Shown here one piece after another: positions 31,381-40,516 of a DNA stretch of 64,000 nt. A program made the translations under genes and the position numbers. Each line of letters opens with the position of its first letter. Position 1 is the stretch's first letter. Origin of the DNA: Sinorhizobium numidicum (GTDB taxonomy: Bacteria > Pseudomonadota > Alphaproteobacteria > Rhizobiales > Rhizobiaceae); contig NZ_CP120369.1 in assembly GCF_029892045.1 (NCBI RefSeq), forward strand, positions 62,001 through 126,000, read 5' to 3'. A model generated the notes under the pieces. The model had not been told where the DNA came from. It searched no databases and worked only from the letters and a program-made list of their open reading frames with translations.

Positions 31381-31699
31381 CTGATGCCCGCGTTTCCGCT
31401 GCTATTCGAAGCCGACGCCGTCGACAACGGCGAGGATCTGAACGCGGATCATCGTTCCACGGAACTTGCGGGAAGACAGCAGTGCTCCAGGAGTTGAATG
31501 ACGCCGTTGCTATCGACCTCGCGGTGGAGCGCGAGGAGACGCAGAATTAGGGCAAGGCGCTCTACCGCAAGGAACCGACCAAGCGACGGTCTGCCAAGGC
31601 GCGCTTCGTGCCCTTGGCAATCGTGCTCCAACGATGACCGGCCACCGGTCAGAAGCGACATCGCGATAACGTTCGCGAAAGCTGATGATCGGCGCGTGA
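31381..31699. other. decayed DNA after the Usp gene
   Basis: Arginine-rich frames only; no gene supported. Confidence 0.35.
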
Positions 31700-32160
31700 G
31701 CGTTGATCGCCGTCATAGAAGGCTTTCGCGCAGAGCCGCGTTGCGCCGGCGCGAGATCGGCACGTGGCGCAGGTCGTCGACACCGGCCGTGGTAATGCGT
31801 TCGGTCCCGGATCGGATGGCCGCGACGGCGGCCTTGGTGACGGTGATGATCTCACCGATTAAGCCTTCCGAGAGGCTGAATATCCGGCGCGCCATCGGTT
31901 CATTCGACAGGTCCGAGATTCGGGCGGGACCGCATAGTACTCGGCATGCCGGCTGAGAGACGACAGGAATTCGTCGGTGTGCGGAGCCAGCGTTACCGGC
32001 GATTGCCGCGAGGATGTTCCCTGCGTCATGCGAGGCGGCCTCGGCATCAAACTCCGGCTCCCATTTCTCGATGGCTTCGTTGGTAATCTGCTCGCGTCCG
32101 CTTTCGATGGCCTCAATGGCGAGGGTGTTGATCGTGTGGAAGATGTTGGCAAGTCGTCCT
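31700..32160 (-). pseudogene. two TniB-like C-terminal relics (Tn7-like transposition ATPase)
   Basis: On the minus strand two related segments appear in different frames. LANIFHTINTLAIEAIESGR plus EQITNEAIEKWEPEFDAEAA lies near 32050-32155, and ARRIFSLSEGLIGEIITVTK plus AAVAAIRSGTERIT lies near 31770-31895. Both look like the C-terminal helix bundle of TniB/TnsC-type ATPases. No Walker motifs remain. Two tails in a row suggest repeated insertion of such elements. The family call is tentative. Confidence 0.4.
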
Positions 32161-32206
32161 TGGGCTTAGATTAAGTTCCAAGCAGAGCTGGAGAAGGCTC
32201 TGCAGG

Positions 32207-32220
32207 ACTACAAACGTAAC
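32207..32220 (+). promoter_or_regulatory. vir box (VirG site), two mismatches, in repeated effector leader A
   Basis: ACTACAAACGTAAC compared with the Agrobacterium vir box RTTDCAWWTGHAAY differs at two positions. It lies in a leader of about 110 bases that is repeated before 54982 and before 56999. In all three the box ends 73-74 bases before the start codon and is followed by a conserved atcggttt-gcagacca-gcttcgat block and cttcggagt near the start. Confidence 0.7.
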
Positions 32221-32293
32221 GCTATATCGGTTTAGCAGACCAAGCTTCGATGCTAGCCTTATAGGTCAGTTGACATGACTTCGGAGTCGGCCA

Positions 32294-35200
32294 GTGGATC
32301 GCGATATCAAACGGACACCTACAGCTGAACGTTCATCCCGTGACGGCGGGGAGCTCGAGCGTCGGGGCCAGACGATCTCTGGGCTGGATCACGATTCGCG
32401 GATCGAATTCGCCAAGAGTTTGTTTCCGGCCGACCGCAAGCTCATCTCCGCGTTGCAACGGGTTCGCGATGCGGAGGCCGTTTCCGCGGGCGGCCCTCAG
32501 GAGCCCGGGCGCCGGGCTGCCCCGTCCCCCACGTCAGACGCCATTCCCGAGGCGTTCCGGCCGCTGTTCGATGATCGTGCCGACGAGCCGCCAACCAAAC
32601 CGGAGGAGCTTCTGCGACTGGAGCAGGGGTTCCGCGAGGTGCTTCAGGAGCGGCAGGACGATCGACCCGCCTCGTCTTTTTTCAGCGACCCAGGGATGCC
32701 CGCTGGACCGGATGACCTCAACAGCATCGTGGCGGACGCTTTCGCAGCGGCCGGCTCTGGGCACGCCGCAGTTCAGGCCGCCGCCCCGCCAGTGTTAGCT
32801 GCCAGCGAACAGCAGATCCGGCCCTCGCCGGATGCGCTTGACGTGGCCGAGGCGCGCCGAGCCGATCCGGCTCCTGTCGCGAGTGGCGCCCATGATGCCC
32901 GCTATCCCCATCTGTCCGGCGAACACCGGGGCCTTATTGATCAGGCGATCACTCACGTTGCGGCTCAGAAACACTATAAGGCCAACACGGTCGGGGCATT
33001 CACGAATGCACTTTACCGATTGGCGAATGATCTCGGCGCTCGTGGCCAAGCGATTGATCTAAAAAATCACCAATCCCTGGCCGATCACGTCAATGCTTTC
33101 TTTCCGGAAAACAGGGATATGAAGAAGGCGTTGGACGTCCTCCGTGCGTATCATGAGCGCCCGGGCTATTCAGCCCGCTATCCCCATCTGTCCGGCGAAC
33201 ACCGGGGCCTTATTGATCAGGCGATCACTCACGTTGCGGCCCAGCGAGACTATAGCGCGAGCACGGTCCGTACATACACGGGTGCACTTTGCCGATTGGT
33301 GAATGATCTCGGCGCTCGTGGCCAAGCGATTGATCTAAAGAATCACCAATCCCTGGTCGATCACGTCAATGCTTTCTTTCCGAAAAACGATAGCATGAAG
33401 TGGGCGTTGGACGTCCTCCGTGTGTATCATGAGGCGGGCTATTCAGCTACTGCCGGGCGGCCAGTGCCCTCAGACGCGCATGTCTTAGAACAAGTTCCGT
33501 TGGTCGATCTGACCACCTCCTCCGATGCTCAGATCGGAGCTTTTCCGTCAGGCTCGTCCAACCTCCCCGAGGGGGCGGTGCTCGGCGCCGCCGAACTGCT
33601 GAGCGACGCCCATATCCACAGGGACTACCGGTTGCTGGAGCAGGACCTGCAGGAGGCCCACCCAGCGCTCGCCGCCCGAACGCGGCTGGTGGATGCGCTG
33701 GTCTCCCATCAACTGCGCCGTCACGACGTGGACGTGCAAGGTAGGTTGCTGTCCATCTATCATCAAAACGACGCCCCAGCCGACTTCGTGTTCCTGCCAG
33801 TGAACAGTGCCGATCCTATGGATCCGGCGCCGGATCCTCAACGCATCGAACATTGGTCGCTGCTGCTCGTTGATCGCCGCGACCCGGAAAGAGCGGTCGC
33901 TTATCACTACGACTCTATCCAGTACAATGGACAGGGATACAACGACGCGCCCGCACGAGAGCTCGCAACAAGACTGGACGCGACCACCCTGGTGACACCC
34001 GCAATGGCCCAGCAGGGCAACGGTGTTGATTGCGGCGTTTTCGTGGTGGACGGCACGCGCCAGCTGGTTCATCGATTGGCGAATGAAGAGCGGCCAGACC
34101 AGCAGCTGCCGCTGCACCTCAACTACCTCGTCGCCGATCGGCAGGCGCTGCAAAACCGACTGAGGGAGGAGCGCTTGCCGCACGAGCTTGCCGCAATCCC
34201 CGTGGAAGCTTTTGGAGCAGCTGGGTCGCAGGTGCAACACGCCGTCTTGCAAGAGCAGCAAGCCCGACAAGTCGCGCCAGCGCCGTTTGAACGGCACTTG
34301 GGCAAGACGCGCGAGACCCAAGACGAGCTGACGAGTACTGCCCGCTATCCCCATCTGTCCGGCGAACACCGGGGCCTTATTGATCAGGCGATCACTCACG
34401 TTGCGGCCCAGCGAGACTATAGCGCGAGCACGGTCCGTACATACACGGGTGCACTTTGCCGATTGGTGAATGATCTCGGCGCTCGTGGCCAAGCGATTGA
34501 TCTAAAGAATCACCAATCCCTGGTCGATCACGTCAATGCTTTCTTTCCGAAAAACGATAGCATGAAGTGGGCGTTGGACGTCCTTCGTGTGTATCATGAG
34601 GCGGGCTATTCAGCTACTGCCGGGCGGCCAGTGCCCTCAGACGCGCATGTCTTAGAACAAGTTCCGTTGGTCGATCTGACCACCTCCTCCGATGCTCAGA
34701 TCGGAGCTTTTCCGTCAGGCTCGTCCAACCTCCCCGAGGGGGCGGTGCTCGGCGCCGCCGAACTGCTGAGCGACGCCCATATCCACAGGGACTACCGGTT
34801 GCTGGAGCAGGACCTGCAGGAGGCCCACCCAGCGCTCGCCGCCCGAACGCGGCTGGTGGATGCGCTGGTCTCCCATCAACTGCGCCGTCACGACGTGGAC
34901 GTGCAAGGTAGGTTGCTGTCCATCTATCATCAAAACGACGCCCCAGCCGACTTCGTGTTCCTGCCAGTGAACAGTGCCGATCCTATGGATCCGGCGCCGG
35001 ATCCTCAACGCATCGAACATTGGTCGCTGCTGCTCGTTGATCGCCGCGACCCGGAAAGAGCGGTCGCTTATCACTACGACTCTATCCAGTACAATGGACA
35101 GGGATACAACGACGCGCCCGCACGAGAGCTCGCAACAAGATTGGACGCGACCACCCTGGTGACACCCGCAATGGCCCAGCAGGGCAACGGTGTTGATTGC

Positions 35201-35857
35201 GGCGTTTTCGTGGTGGACGGCACGCGCGAGCTGGTTCATCGATTGGCGAATGAAGAGCGGCCAGACCAGCAGCTGCCGCTGCACCTCAACTACCTCGTCG
35301 CCGATCGGCAGGCGCTGCAAAACCGACTGAGGGAGGAGCGCTTGCCGCACGAGCTTGCCGCGATCCCCGCGGAAGCTTTTGGAGCAGCTGGGTCGCAGGT
35401 GCAACACGCCGTCTTGCAAGAGCAGCAAGCCCGACAAGTCGCGCCAGCGCCGTTTGAACGGCACTTGGGCAAGACGCGCGAGGCCCAGGACGAGCTGACG
35501 AGTACACTTGACAGGAGCAACCTCGTGAACAGCGGCGGCGTCATCATCAACAATGCTCATTTCACAGCGCTGTTGAGACCGGCCAAGAGGCAGAGGACTA
35601 ATCCGCAAAGCCTCCCCATGGAGCGGCAGCTGAGCGAGATTGGCAATTCGGGGGCTCGCGTGCCGATGCAGTCCCCCACCCATCAGCTGGGCGCATCTGA
35701 TTTTTTACCGCCTGAGCAGCGTACTGATATTGTCAATAGACCGGTGGCCGGGCATGCCACAGCAACCACGACGTCCATCAGCAAAGCCTCCGATCAAGCC
35801 CGAGCGGAGCTATTAGCTTCCTTCAGAAGCAGAGAGCGCTCCGACGCGGGACGTTGA
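32294..35857 (+). CDS. T4SS effector with two Ulp1/C48 SUMO-protease-like domains
   Basis: The 1187-residue protein starts at GTG 32294. Residues 202-293 hold a helical repeat (ARYPHLSGEHRGLIDQAITH). A second copy follows at 294, leading to a C48 protease domain with His520 (IEHWSL), Asp540 (HYDSIQY) and Cys580 (GVDCGVF). The unit of 389 residues from 294 is then repeated from 683, with a second full triad His909, Asp929, Cys969. Such domains cleave SUMO from plant proteins, as in XopD, NopD or Msi059. The tail RAELLASFRSRER fits R-x7-R-x-R-x-R, the VirB/D4 export signal. The start and leader match those of the gene at 54982. Host targets are inferred. Confidence 0.9.
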   Translation: MDRDIKRTPTAERSSRDGGELERRGQTISGLDHDSRIEFAKSLFPADRKLISALQRVRDAEAVSAGGPQEPGRRAAPSPTSDAIPEAFRPLFDDRADEPPTKPEELLRLEQGFREVLQERQDDRPASSFFSDPGMPAGPDDLNSIVADAFAAAGSGHAAVQAAAPPVLAASEQQIRPSPDALDVAEARRADPAPVASGAHDARYPHLSGEHRGLIDQAITHVAAQKHYKANTVGAFTNALYRLANDLGARGQAIDLKNHQSLADHVNAFFPENRDMKKALDVLRAYHERPGYSARYPHLSGEHRGLIDQAITHVAAQRDYSASTVRTYTGALCRLVNDLGARGQAIDLKNHQSLVDHVNAFFPKNDSMKWALDVLRVYHEAGYSATAGRPVPSDAHVLEQVPLVDLTTSSDAQIGAFPSGSSNLPEGAVLGAAELLSDAHIHRDYRLLEQDLQEAHPALAARTRLVDALVSHQLRRHDVDVQGRLLSIYHQNDAPADFVFLPVNSADPMDPAPDPQRIEHWSLLLVDRRDPERAVAYHYDSIQYNGQGYNDAPARELATRLDATTLVTPAMAQQGNGVDCGVFVVDGTRQLVHRLANEERPDQQLPLHLNYLVADRQALQNRLREERLPHELAAIPVEAFGAAGSQVQHAVLQEQQARQVAPAPFERHLGKTRETQDELTSTARYPHLSGEHRGLIDQAITHVAAQRDYSASTVRTYTGALCRLVNDLGARGQAIDLKNHQSLVDHVNAFFPKNDSMKWALDVLRVYHEAGYSATAGRPVPSDAHVLEQVPLVDLTTSSDAQIGAFPSGSSNLPEGAVLGAAELLSDAHIHRDYRLLEQDLQEAHPALAARTRLVDALVSHQLRRHDVDVQGRLLSIYHQNDAPADFVFLPVNSADPMDPAPDPQRIEHWSLLLVDRRDPERAVAYHYDSIQYNGQGYNDAPARELATRLDATTLVTPAMAQQGNGVDCGVFVVDGTRELVHRLANEERPDQQLPLHLNYLVADRQALQNRLREERLPHELAAIPAEAFGAAGSQVQHAVLQEQQARQVAPAPFERHLGKTREAQDELTSTLDRSNLVNSGGVIINNAHFTALLRPAKRQRTNPQSLPMERQLSEIGNSGARVPMQSPTHQLGASDFLPPEQRTDIVNRPVAGHATATTTSISKASDQARAELLASFRSRERSDAGR
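32897..33172 (+). repeat. first copy of the 92-residue helical repeat inside the effector
   Basis: Begins gcccgctatccccatctgtc and encodes a 92-residue unit. Two more copies begin at 33173 and 34340. The first copy differs at many positions in its second half, while the other two are nearly identical, so the first is older. Confidence 0.9.
33173..34339 (+). repeat. tandem duplication unit 1 (1167 bp)
   Basis: This unit encodes one helical repeat plus one entire C48 protease domain and is repeated directly from 34340. The two units differ at only a handful of positions (for example Q/E before LVHRLANEE and V/A before EAFGAAG). Confidence 0.95.
34340..35506 (+). repeat. tandem duplication unit 2 (1167 bp)
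   Basis: Second copy of the unit at 33173, in frame, with intact catalytic His909, Asp929 and Cys969. The near identity at DNA level implies recent duplication or gene conversion. Confidence 0.95.
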
Positions 35858-36240
35858 GCTCAATGGCTGGGGTCAAGAAGACAGCTCTTTAGACGACAGA
35901 GGCCCTGATGCCCAGCATCGCCGCCCGCGATCCGTCCAGCTTTCTTTGGGGTGGAGGGTCCTTCATCAATGACAGGACCCGCAACTGCATCGGCCATAAG
36001 GCGATCTCGATCTGGATCAATACCGATCATGATCATGAGGCAACTGGGGAGCGATACGAGCCGTCCGCTGCTGCAAACCCAGCCTCTATTGGTGCGGAGA
36101 CCAAGACAATTCCGGAAGAGCTGCGGCTTCACATCGCCGCTGCAACAGGCGGAGCTGTGACCGAACTTACCGGCGGCCTTCACATCAGGACCGCCGGTGT
36201 GCTCGTCGGCGGGATAGGAGTTGGTTCGGGTACGGCGACG
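35858..36240. other. region after the protease effector; only a weak 115-codon frame
   Basis: A plus-strand frame from 35908 to 36255 has no recognisable motif. It contains an atcaataccgatcatgatcatgaggc stretch resembling the catcatgatcatga phrase also found inside the second effector gene near 55455. No gene is claimed. Confidence 0.3.
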
Positions 36241-36254
36241 CAAAGCTTGGCATG

Positions 36255-36392
36255 ATGCTTGTTCAGGCACTCAGCCGCGCTCTTATTGGGATTCCGATTG
36301 GTGGGGTCAATTCTGAGCTGGGCCTGCGCATAGATCTCTTGGCGCTCGTTCATCAGTTGTTTTAGGGTTCCTTTTGGATTCTGGGCGGTACG
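36255..36392 (-). pseudogene. possible shikimate kinase C-terminal relic
   Basis: A minus-strand frame reads TAQNPKGTLKQLMNERQEIY followed by AQAQLRID, resembling the C-terminal lid region of AroK (P-x-x-T-L-x-x-L-x-x-x-R-x-x-x-Y-x-x-A). No kinase P-loop is present. Weak evidence. Confidence 0.35.
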
Positions 36393-36529
36393 CGCCTTTG
36401 CTTCAGCGCTGGCAAGGACAAGAATCGCAACACGCATCCGCAGCTGGCCAAGGGTGACTCCGCTTGCATCGACAATGACAATGCATTGCGGCTGCCGCAA
36501 TTCTTGCATCGTTCTCGGGCATCAACGAT

Positions 36530-36791
36530 CGAGACGCAACTTAGCGAAGGCAACACCCTCAAGGACGCTATCAAGAGCGCCGGCATATCAGAGCAAACCT
36601 ACTATCATTGGAAAGGTGCTGCGAGGCCTGTCGAGCAAAAGGACACCAACGGCGCCAAGCCCCTGCCGGCCGGCGATGAGCTGGCAGATCTTGTCCAGCT
36701 CGAAGAGGAAAACCAGCGGCTCCGCAAACTACTGGCGGAGAAGCTGCGAGCGGAAAATGCCGAACTGCGCAAGAGGCTCGGTCTGGACTAA
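36530..36791 (+). pseudogene. SyrB-like protein (copy 2), N-terminally truncated
   Basis: The frame matches copy 1 from the helix-turn-helix onward: NTLKDAIKSAGISEQTYYHW, then DELADLVQLEEENQRLRKLL and the terminal RAENAELRKRLGLD. The first about 55 residues of the protein are missing; the open frame from 36486 has a different N-terminus. It may still be expressed as a short coiled-coil protein, but it lacks the basic N-terminal region. Confidence 0.65.
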
Positions 36792-37047
36792 ACAGGACCG
36801 GGAATGCGCGGGGCGACGTTCTTCGGCGTCCTCCGTGTTGCGCCAGAAGGCTTATATTTGCTCCCATTTGGCATTGTCGCGGCAAACGAAGCCCTTGCTG
36901 TTCTCCGCTCTTGCCGAAAGGCGCGCCAACTGCGAGGTTAACGAGCAGTTGAAGCGCGCGAGGAAGGTCTGTATTGGTGCGCCAGCAGGAATGCAACGGC
37001 GCCAATCGGCGTTACTTTTTTCACGGTTTGCATGGGATCGAGAGTAG

Positions 37048-37650
37048 ATGAAGACGCCACAACGGAGGTTCGTTGTCGAATTCAAGTCGGGGCGACGACA
37101 GCCAAAAGCCCAGACGAAGTCAATCTGGGGAGACACGGATCTCAAGGCTTTGGCCCGCGAAGTGGAAGATGCGGCCTCGCATCTGTTCAATTCAAATGAA
37201 GCACCTGGAACGCCTTACTCCGGTGAGACTAGGCCGGCTGATCCGATCAATGCAGAGTCTGTCAACGAACACGCCGACGATGTCGACGTTGCACTAGCAT
37301 CGATACCCTTTGCCAACGGCGCAGAGATCGAAACCTCGAAGCACCATGAGACCGATCGTCCGGCCGAAGCGGTCGTGCAAGTACAGGAGCGCCAACCGGC
37401 ATCGCAGCCTCGAACGACATCAATCAACACTCCTCGAAAGCTTGCCCCCGCCCAGACGATCGCGCTCAACTCGAAAGTTGGGCACGATGATCGAAAGGCG
37501 CAGACCGGGACTGTCGACAATCCGATCTCGCTCGACGAGCTTGCCGCCCTGGACGCAGACAATAAGCGCCTCAAGAGGTTACTGGCTGAACAGCTTCGTG
37601 CACAGAACCTTTGGCTCAAGAAGATGCTTGAACGATTTGATGCCGAATAA
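37048..37650 (+). CDS. syrB-partner protein of unknown function (copy 2)
   Basis: The 200-residue protein opens MKTPQRRFVVEFKSGRRQPK and has IWGDTDLKALAREVEDAASH. A polar, low-complexity middle follows, then a C-terminal coiled coil (LDADNKRLKRLLAEQLRAQN) ending KKMLERFDAE. It parallels the gene at 23422 in both ends, with a diverged middle. As there, it follows a SyrB-like frame and lies about 260 bases after it. Conservation of the ends across copies supports a real protein. Activity unknown. Confidence 0.65.
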   Translation: MKTPQRRFVVEFKSGRRQPKAQTKSIWGDTDLKALAREVEDAASHLFNSNEAPGTPYSGETRPADPINAESVNEHADDVDVALASIPFANGAEIETSKHHETDRPAEAVVQVQERQPASQPRTTSINTPRKLAPAQTIALNSKVGHDDRKAQTGTVDNPISLDELAALDADNKRLKRLLAEQLRAQNLWLKKMLERFDAE

Positions 37651-37791
37651 CGAGGTCGCACCACTGGCGTCGGGGCAAAGAAACCGCTGAGGCGCGAGTT
37701 CCGCGGATAGCTGCGTGCGGGCGCTACCTCGACATCATCTGCCGGGTTTTCGCGCGTTGCACTAGGGGTCGGGTCTGATAACCCGATATTT

Positions 37792-38031
37792 CTAAGTCAG
37801 GCGGAACGTCGAGTTTGGCACTTGGAGTGCAGCGGCGATGCGCCTGAGCCTGGCGGGGTCGACATCGGCACCCAGTTCAATCCTGGTAATTTCGGCGCCA
37901 GTGAGACCGCAGGTCAAGGAGAGGTCCTCGACGCTATATCCCATTGCCTCGCGAGATTGCTTGACAGCGAAACCTATATCGACGCGGTCTCTGCACGTGG
38001 CAACGTCCAGCTTGCTCATAGGATTTGTCAT
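37792..38031 (-). CDS. small XRE-type helix-turn-helix protein
   Basis: The 79-residue protein has VDIGFAVKQSREAMGYSVED, then LTCGLTGAEITRIELGADVD and LRRIAAALQVP, the standard Cro/C1 helix-turn-helix. The ATG at 38031 follows ribosome site taggag; a longer frame to 38121 lacks one. It is a lone regulator-like gene between the second syrB pair and the virB operon. Targets unknown. Confidence 0.7.
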   Translation of the reverse strand: MTNPMSKLDVATCRDRVDIGFAVKQSREAMGYSVEDLSLTCGLTGAEITRIELGADVDPARLRRIAAALQVPNSTFRLT

Positions 38032-38155
38032 GAACTGACTCCTATCAATAATGCGCCAGGAGCGCGCTTGTTTCTGAGAGAGAGCCTGCAGCCATCGATA
38101 TGTCGGCCTGGCAAGGATCATTGATGTTGCACTGCAATATAGGTCCCAAAAGTCC

Positions 38156-38710
38156 GTGCGTCCAGATCCAGCACGATCTCTTCAGGCGGGGGAGCGTGCG
38201 CGCCCTGAACAGCGTCTCGAGCGCCGCGATCCACCCTCCCGTCAACCGCAAAGCAACACAGGCCCTTATTTGCTGGCCGAATGCCTATTCGACCCAATCG
38301 ACCTAGTGGCGGCGGGCTATCCTGTGGCCCGCACGGATCAGCGCAATGCCTGCCGACATGGCATCCGGGTGCGAATTATGTCTACGAGGCAAGCAAGTGT
38401 CCCCACGCGGCGGTGGCCGCGCTTCTGGACTTGCTTTGATCTCGGCGACAGGTTCGCGCCCGCGCTGGTCGACGACTGGCAAGCGGGGCTCTTTGGAAGC
38501 GCCGCACTCCATGGTGCGTTCTCTGAGCCTGCTCCCTATGTCATGGTCGATCTCCATGCGTCCGAGACCCGTTACCAGTTCAAGAAGCGCAACGTCAGCT
38601 GCGTGACGGACGAGATGCGAGCGCAGCTCGCGCGCGAAGGAATCACGGATATTTTTGCGCGAGCTAGAAATGCTTGCTTATACTCAGCTGAACGTCGAAC
38701 CAATGGCTAA
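38156..38710 (+). CDS. unrecognised frame, possibly degraded
   Basis: An open frame of up to 184 codons contains ALVDDWQAGLFGSAALHGAF, then PYVMVDLHASETRYQFKKRN and CVTDEMRAQLAREGITDIFA. The second half has normal amino-acid composition, while the first looks like noncoding arginine-rich sequence. I do not recognise a family and see no ribosome site that decides a start. It could be the 3' part of a broken gene. Confidence 0.3.
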   Translation: MRPDPARSLQAGERARPEQRLERRDPPSRQPQSNTGPYLLAECLFDPIDLVAAGYPVARTDQRNACRHGIRVRIMSTRQASVPTRRWPRFWTCFDLGDRFAPALVDDWQAGLFGSAALHGAFSEPAPYVMVDLHASETRYQFKKRNVSCVTDEMRAQLAREGITDIFARARNACLYSAERRTNG

Positions 38711-38979
38711 TATGAACCGCCAGACCATGCATTCGCGGGTTCTTCTCGATGCGATATGCGTTGCTCGGCTGGTCGGCGCGCCTTCGCGGCGCCGACCTGG
38801 ATCGGTGCTGTCTGCTCGACTCTTTGGAGGATTTTAGACAGAAGCCCCTTTCGACCTTGGCCCCTTTCGACCCAACGTTTTGCACAACGTGGATTTGCTC
38901 AAGCCGCGAAAGAGCGCATCAGGCCGACAACCGTGCATCGTATCGCCTTGTGCTCGCTGACACGGTGGACACGCCATTT

Positions 38980-38993
38980 GTTTCAGATGAAAC
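38980..38993 (+). promoter_or_regulatory. vir box upstream of virB1
   Basis: GTTTCAGATGAAAC matches the VirG-binding consensus RTTDCAWWTGHAAY with one mismatch (G for the first W). It ends 108 bases before virB1. This is the expected place for VirG control of the virB operon. Confidence 0.75.
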
Positions 38994-39100
38994 CAAAAAC
39001 GTGGAATTGGAACATCCTAGAGTAACAGACCGCCTTAATAAACGCGAGTGACAAATGACGCCGATTCTTTCGGCAGCTCGCGACTTTGAGGCGATAGGAA

Positions 39101-39808
39101 ATGTTGAATGCAGCTTGGCCCTTGGCGGTCGCCGTTTTGACCTCGACTTGCGTATCAAGCGAGGCCGCGCCACTCTCCTTCCGTGAGTTCGAGCGCCTCG
39201 CTCGCGAATGCGCTCCGCGGGTGGATCCGTCTACGCTTGCCTCAATTGCCAAGGTTGAAAGCGGCTTTGATCCGCTTGCGGCACATGACAATACCACCGG
39301 CGAGAGTCTTCACTGGAATGATCAAACGCAAGCGCACCAGAGCGTCAAAGCCCGCCTCGAAGCACAACATTCAATCGACGTTGGGCTTATGCAGATCAAC
39401 AGTAAAAACTTTTCCTTCCTTAATCTCACGATAGAAAAGGCATTTCAGCCCTGCATGTCACTTGTGGCTGCGGCGCATTTGCTGGAAAGCCGCTATGCCG
39501 GCGGCGACACTACCGCGGCAAAGCAATTGGCACTTCGCCAGGCAATCTCGGCCTACAACACGGGTGACCTGACGCGCGGGTTTGCGAACGGTTATGTGCA
39601 GAAGGTTGAGTCGGCCGCTCGAGAGATCGTGCCACCGCTGGTCGAACAACCGGAAGGGCCTGATGAAAAGCCGATCTCGGAAGAAACATGGGATGTCTGG
39701 GGTTCGTATGAGCGAGACCGTTCGGCAGGCGATTTCATCAGCCTTCCAGCACTCCAGAGGTCTGGAGACCGTGAACCCTCGAAAAAGAAACCATTTGTAT
39801 TCGATTGA
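39101..39808 (+). CDS. virB1: VirB1, lytic transglycosylase
   Basis: The 235-residue protein has an N-terminal signal peptide (about 22 residues ending SSEA), then the SLT domain: catalytic Glu in IAKVESGFDP, the motif VGLMQINSKNF and AYNTGDLTRG. It opens the murein layer for T4SS assembly. It is the first gene of the operon, about 110 bases after a vir box. Ribosome site gatagga. Confidence 0.93.
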   Translation: MLNAAWPLAVAVLTSTCVSSEAAPLSFREFERLARECAPRVDPSTLASIAKVESGFDPLAAHDNTTGESLHWNDQTQAHQSVKARLEAQHSIDVGLMQINSKNFSFLNLTIEKAFQPCMSLVAAAHLLESRYAGGDTTAAKQLALRQAISAYNTGDLTRGFANGYVQKVESAAREIVPPLVEQPEGPDEKPISEETWDVWGSYERDRSAGDFISLPALQRSGDREPSKKKPFVFD

Positions 39809-39827
39809 ATGGAGGTACAGCACAGTA

Positions 39828-40190
39828 ATGGCGTCATCTAACAGAAATCGTGCGCGTTTTAATCCCTTTTCTCTCCTGCACGCCATGTTGCGCATGGCGG
39901 TTGACTTTGCGCCCGCTGCTGGCGGGGCGGCGGCCTGGAGCGTTGTCTGCTCCGGGCCAGCGATCGCGCAAGTTACAGGGGGGACCGACCCTGCCACAAT
40001 GGTGAATAATATCTGCGCATTCATCCTTGGTCCCTTCGGACAGTCTCTGGCTGTGCTCGGCATCGTCGCCATCGGCATATCGTGGATGTTCGGTCGTGCT
40101 TCACTCGGCCTCGTTGCCGGTGTCATCGGGGGGATCGTCATCATGTTCGGGGCCAGCTTCCTTGGTAAAGCCCTCATAGGGGGGGGCTGA
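39828..40190 (+). CDS. virB2: VirB2, T-pilus subunit
   Basis: The 120-residue prepilin starts at MASSNRNRARFNPF after ribosome site ggagg. A long signal region ends near GPAIAQ, and the mature part of about 72 residues has two hydrophobic helices separated by a short loop (GRASLG), the normal pilin plan. Size agrees with Agrobacterium VirB2. Its stop overlaps the virB3 start. Confidence 0.92.
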   Translation: MASSNRNRARFNPFSLLHAMLRMAVDFAPAAGGAAAWSVVCSGPAIAQVTGGTDPATMVNNICAFILGPFGQSLAVLGIVAIGISWMFGRASLGLVAGVIGGIVIMFGASFLGKALIGGG

Positions 40191-40516
40191 TGAGCGACCG
40201 ACTGGAAGAGAGTATTCTCTACGTGGCGGCGACACGCCCTGCATTATTCCTAGGCGTGCCGCTGAGCTTGGCCGGATTGCTCATGATGTTAGCCGGCCTA
40301 ATCATCGTCATCGTTCAGAACCCTCTTTACGAAATTATTCTTGTGCCACTGTGGTTCGGATCGCGGGTTGTTGTCGAGCGCGACTATAACGCCGCGAGTG
40401 TAGCGCTACTTTATCTGCAGACCGCTGGCAGAAGCGTGGATGCGCCCATCTGGGGCGGGGCAAGCGTCAGCCCCAACCCGATCAAAGTGCCGGGACGAGG
40501 AAGAGGAATGGTTTAA
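40190..40516 (+). CDS. virB3: VirB3, inner-membrane T4SS component
   Basis: The 108-residue protein has hydrophobic segments near residues 19-45 and 50-65. It sits between VirB2 and VirB4 and overlaps both by one base (TGATG and TAATG junctions). In the machine it works with VirB4 in pilus assembly. Confidence 0.92.
   Translation: MSDRLEESILYVAATRPALFLGVPLSLAGLLMMLAGLIIVIVQNPLYEIILVPLWFGSRVVVERDYNAASVALLYLQTAGRSVDAPIWGGASVSPNPIKVPGRGRGMV

Noticed and set aside
32270..32293. tts box (TtsI site) before the protease effector, implying type III secretion
   Set aside because: No gtcag-n-tt-n-tcg-nn-agct pattern is present; the vir box and C-terminal Arg signal point to type IV secretion.
33548..34492. 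Minus-strand frames opposite the protease effector, repeated at 34715-35683
   Set aside because: These are shadows that repeat only because the sense strand is duplicated; no protein family is recognised.
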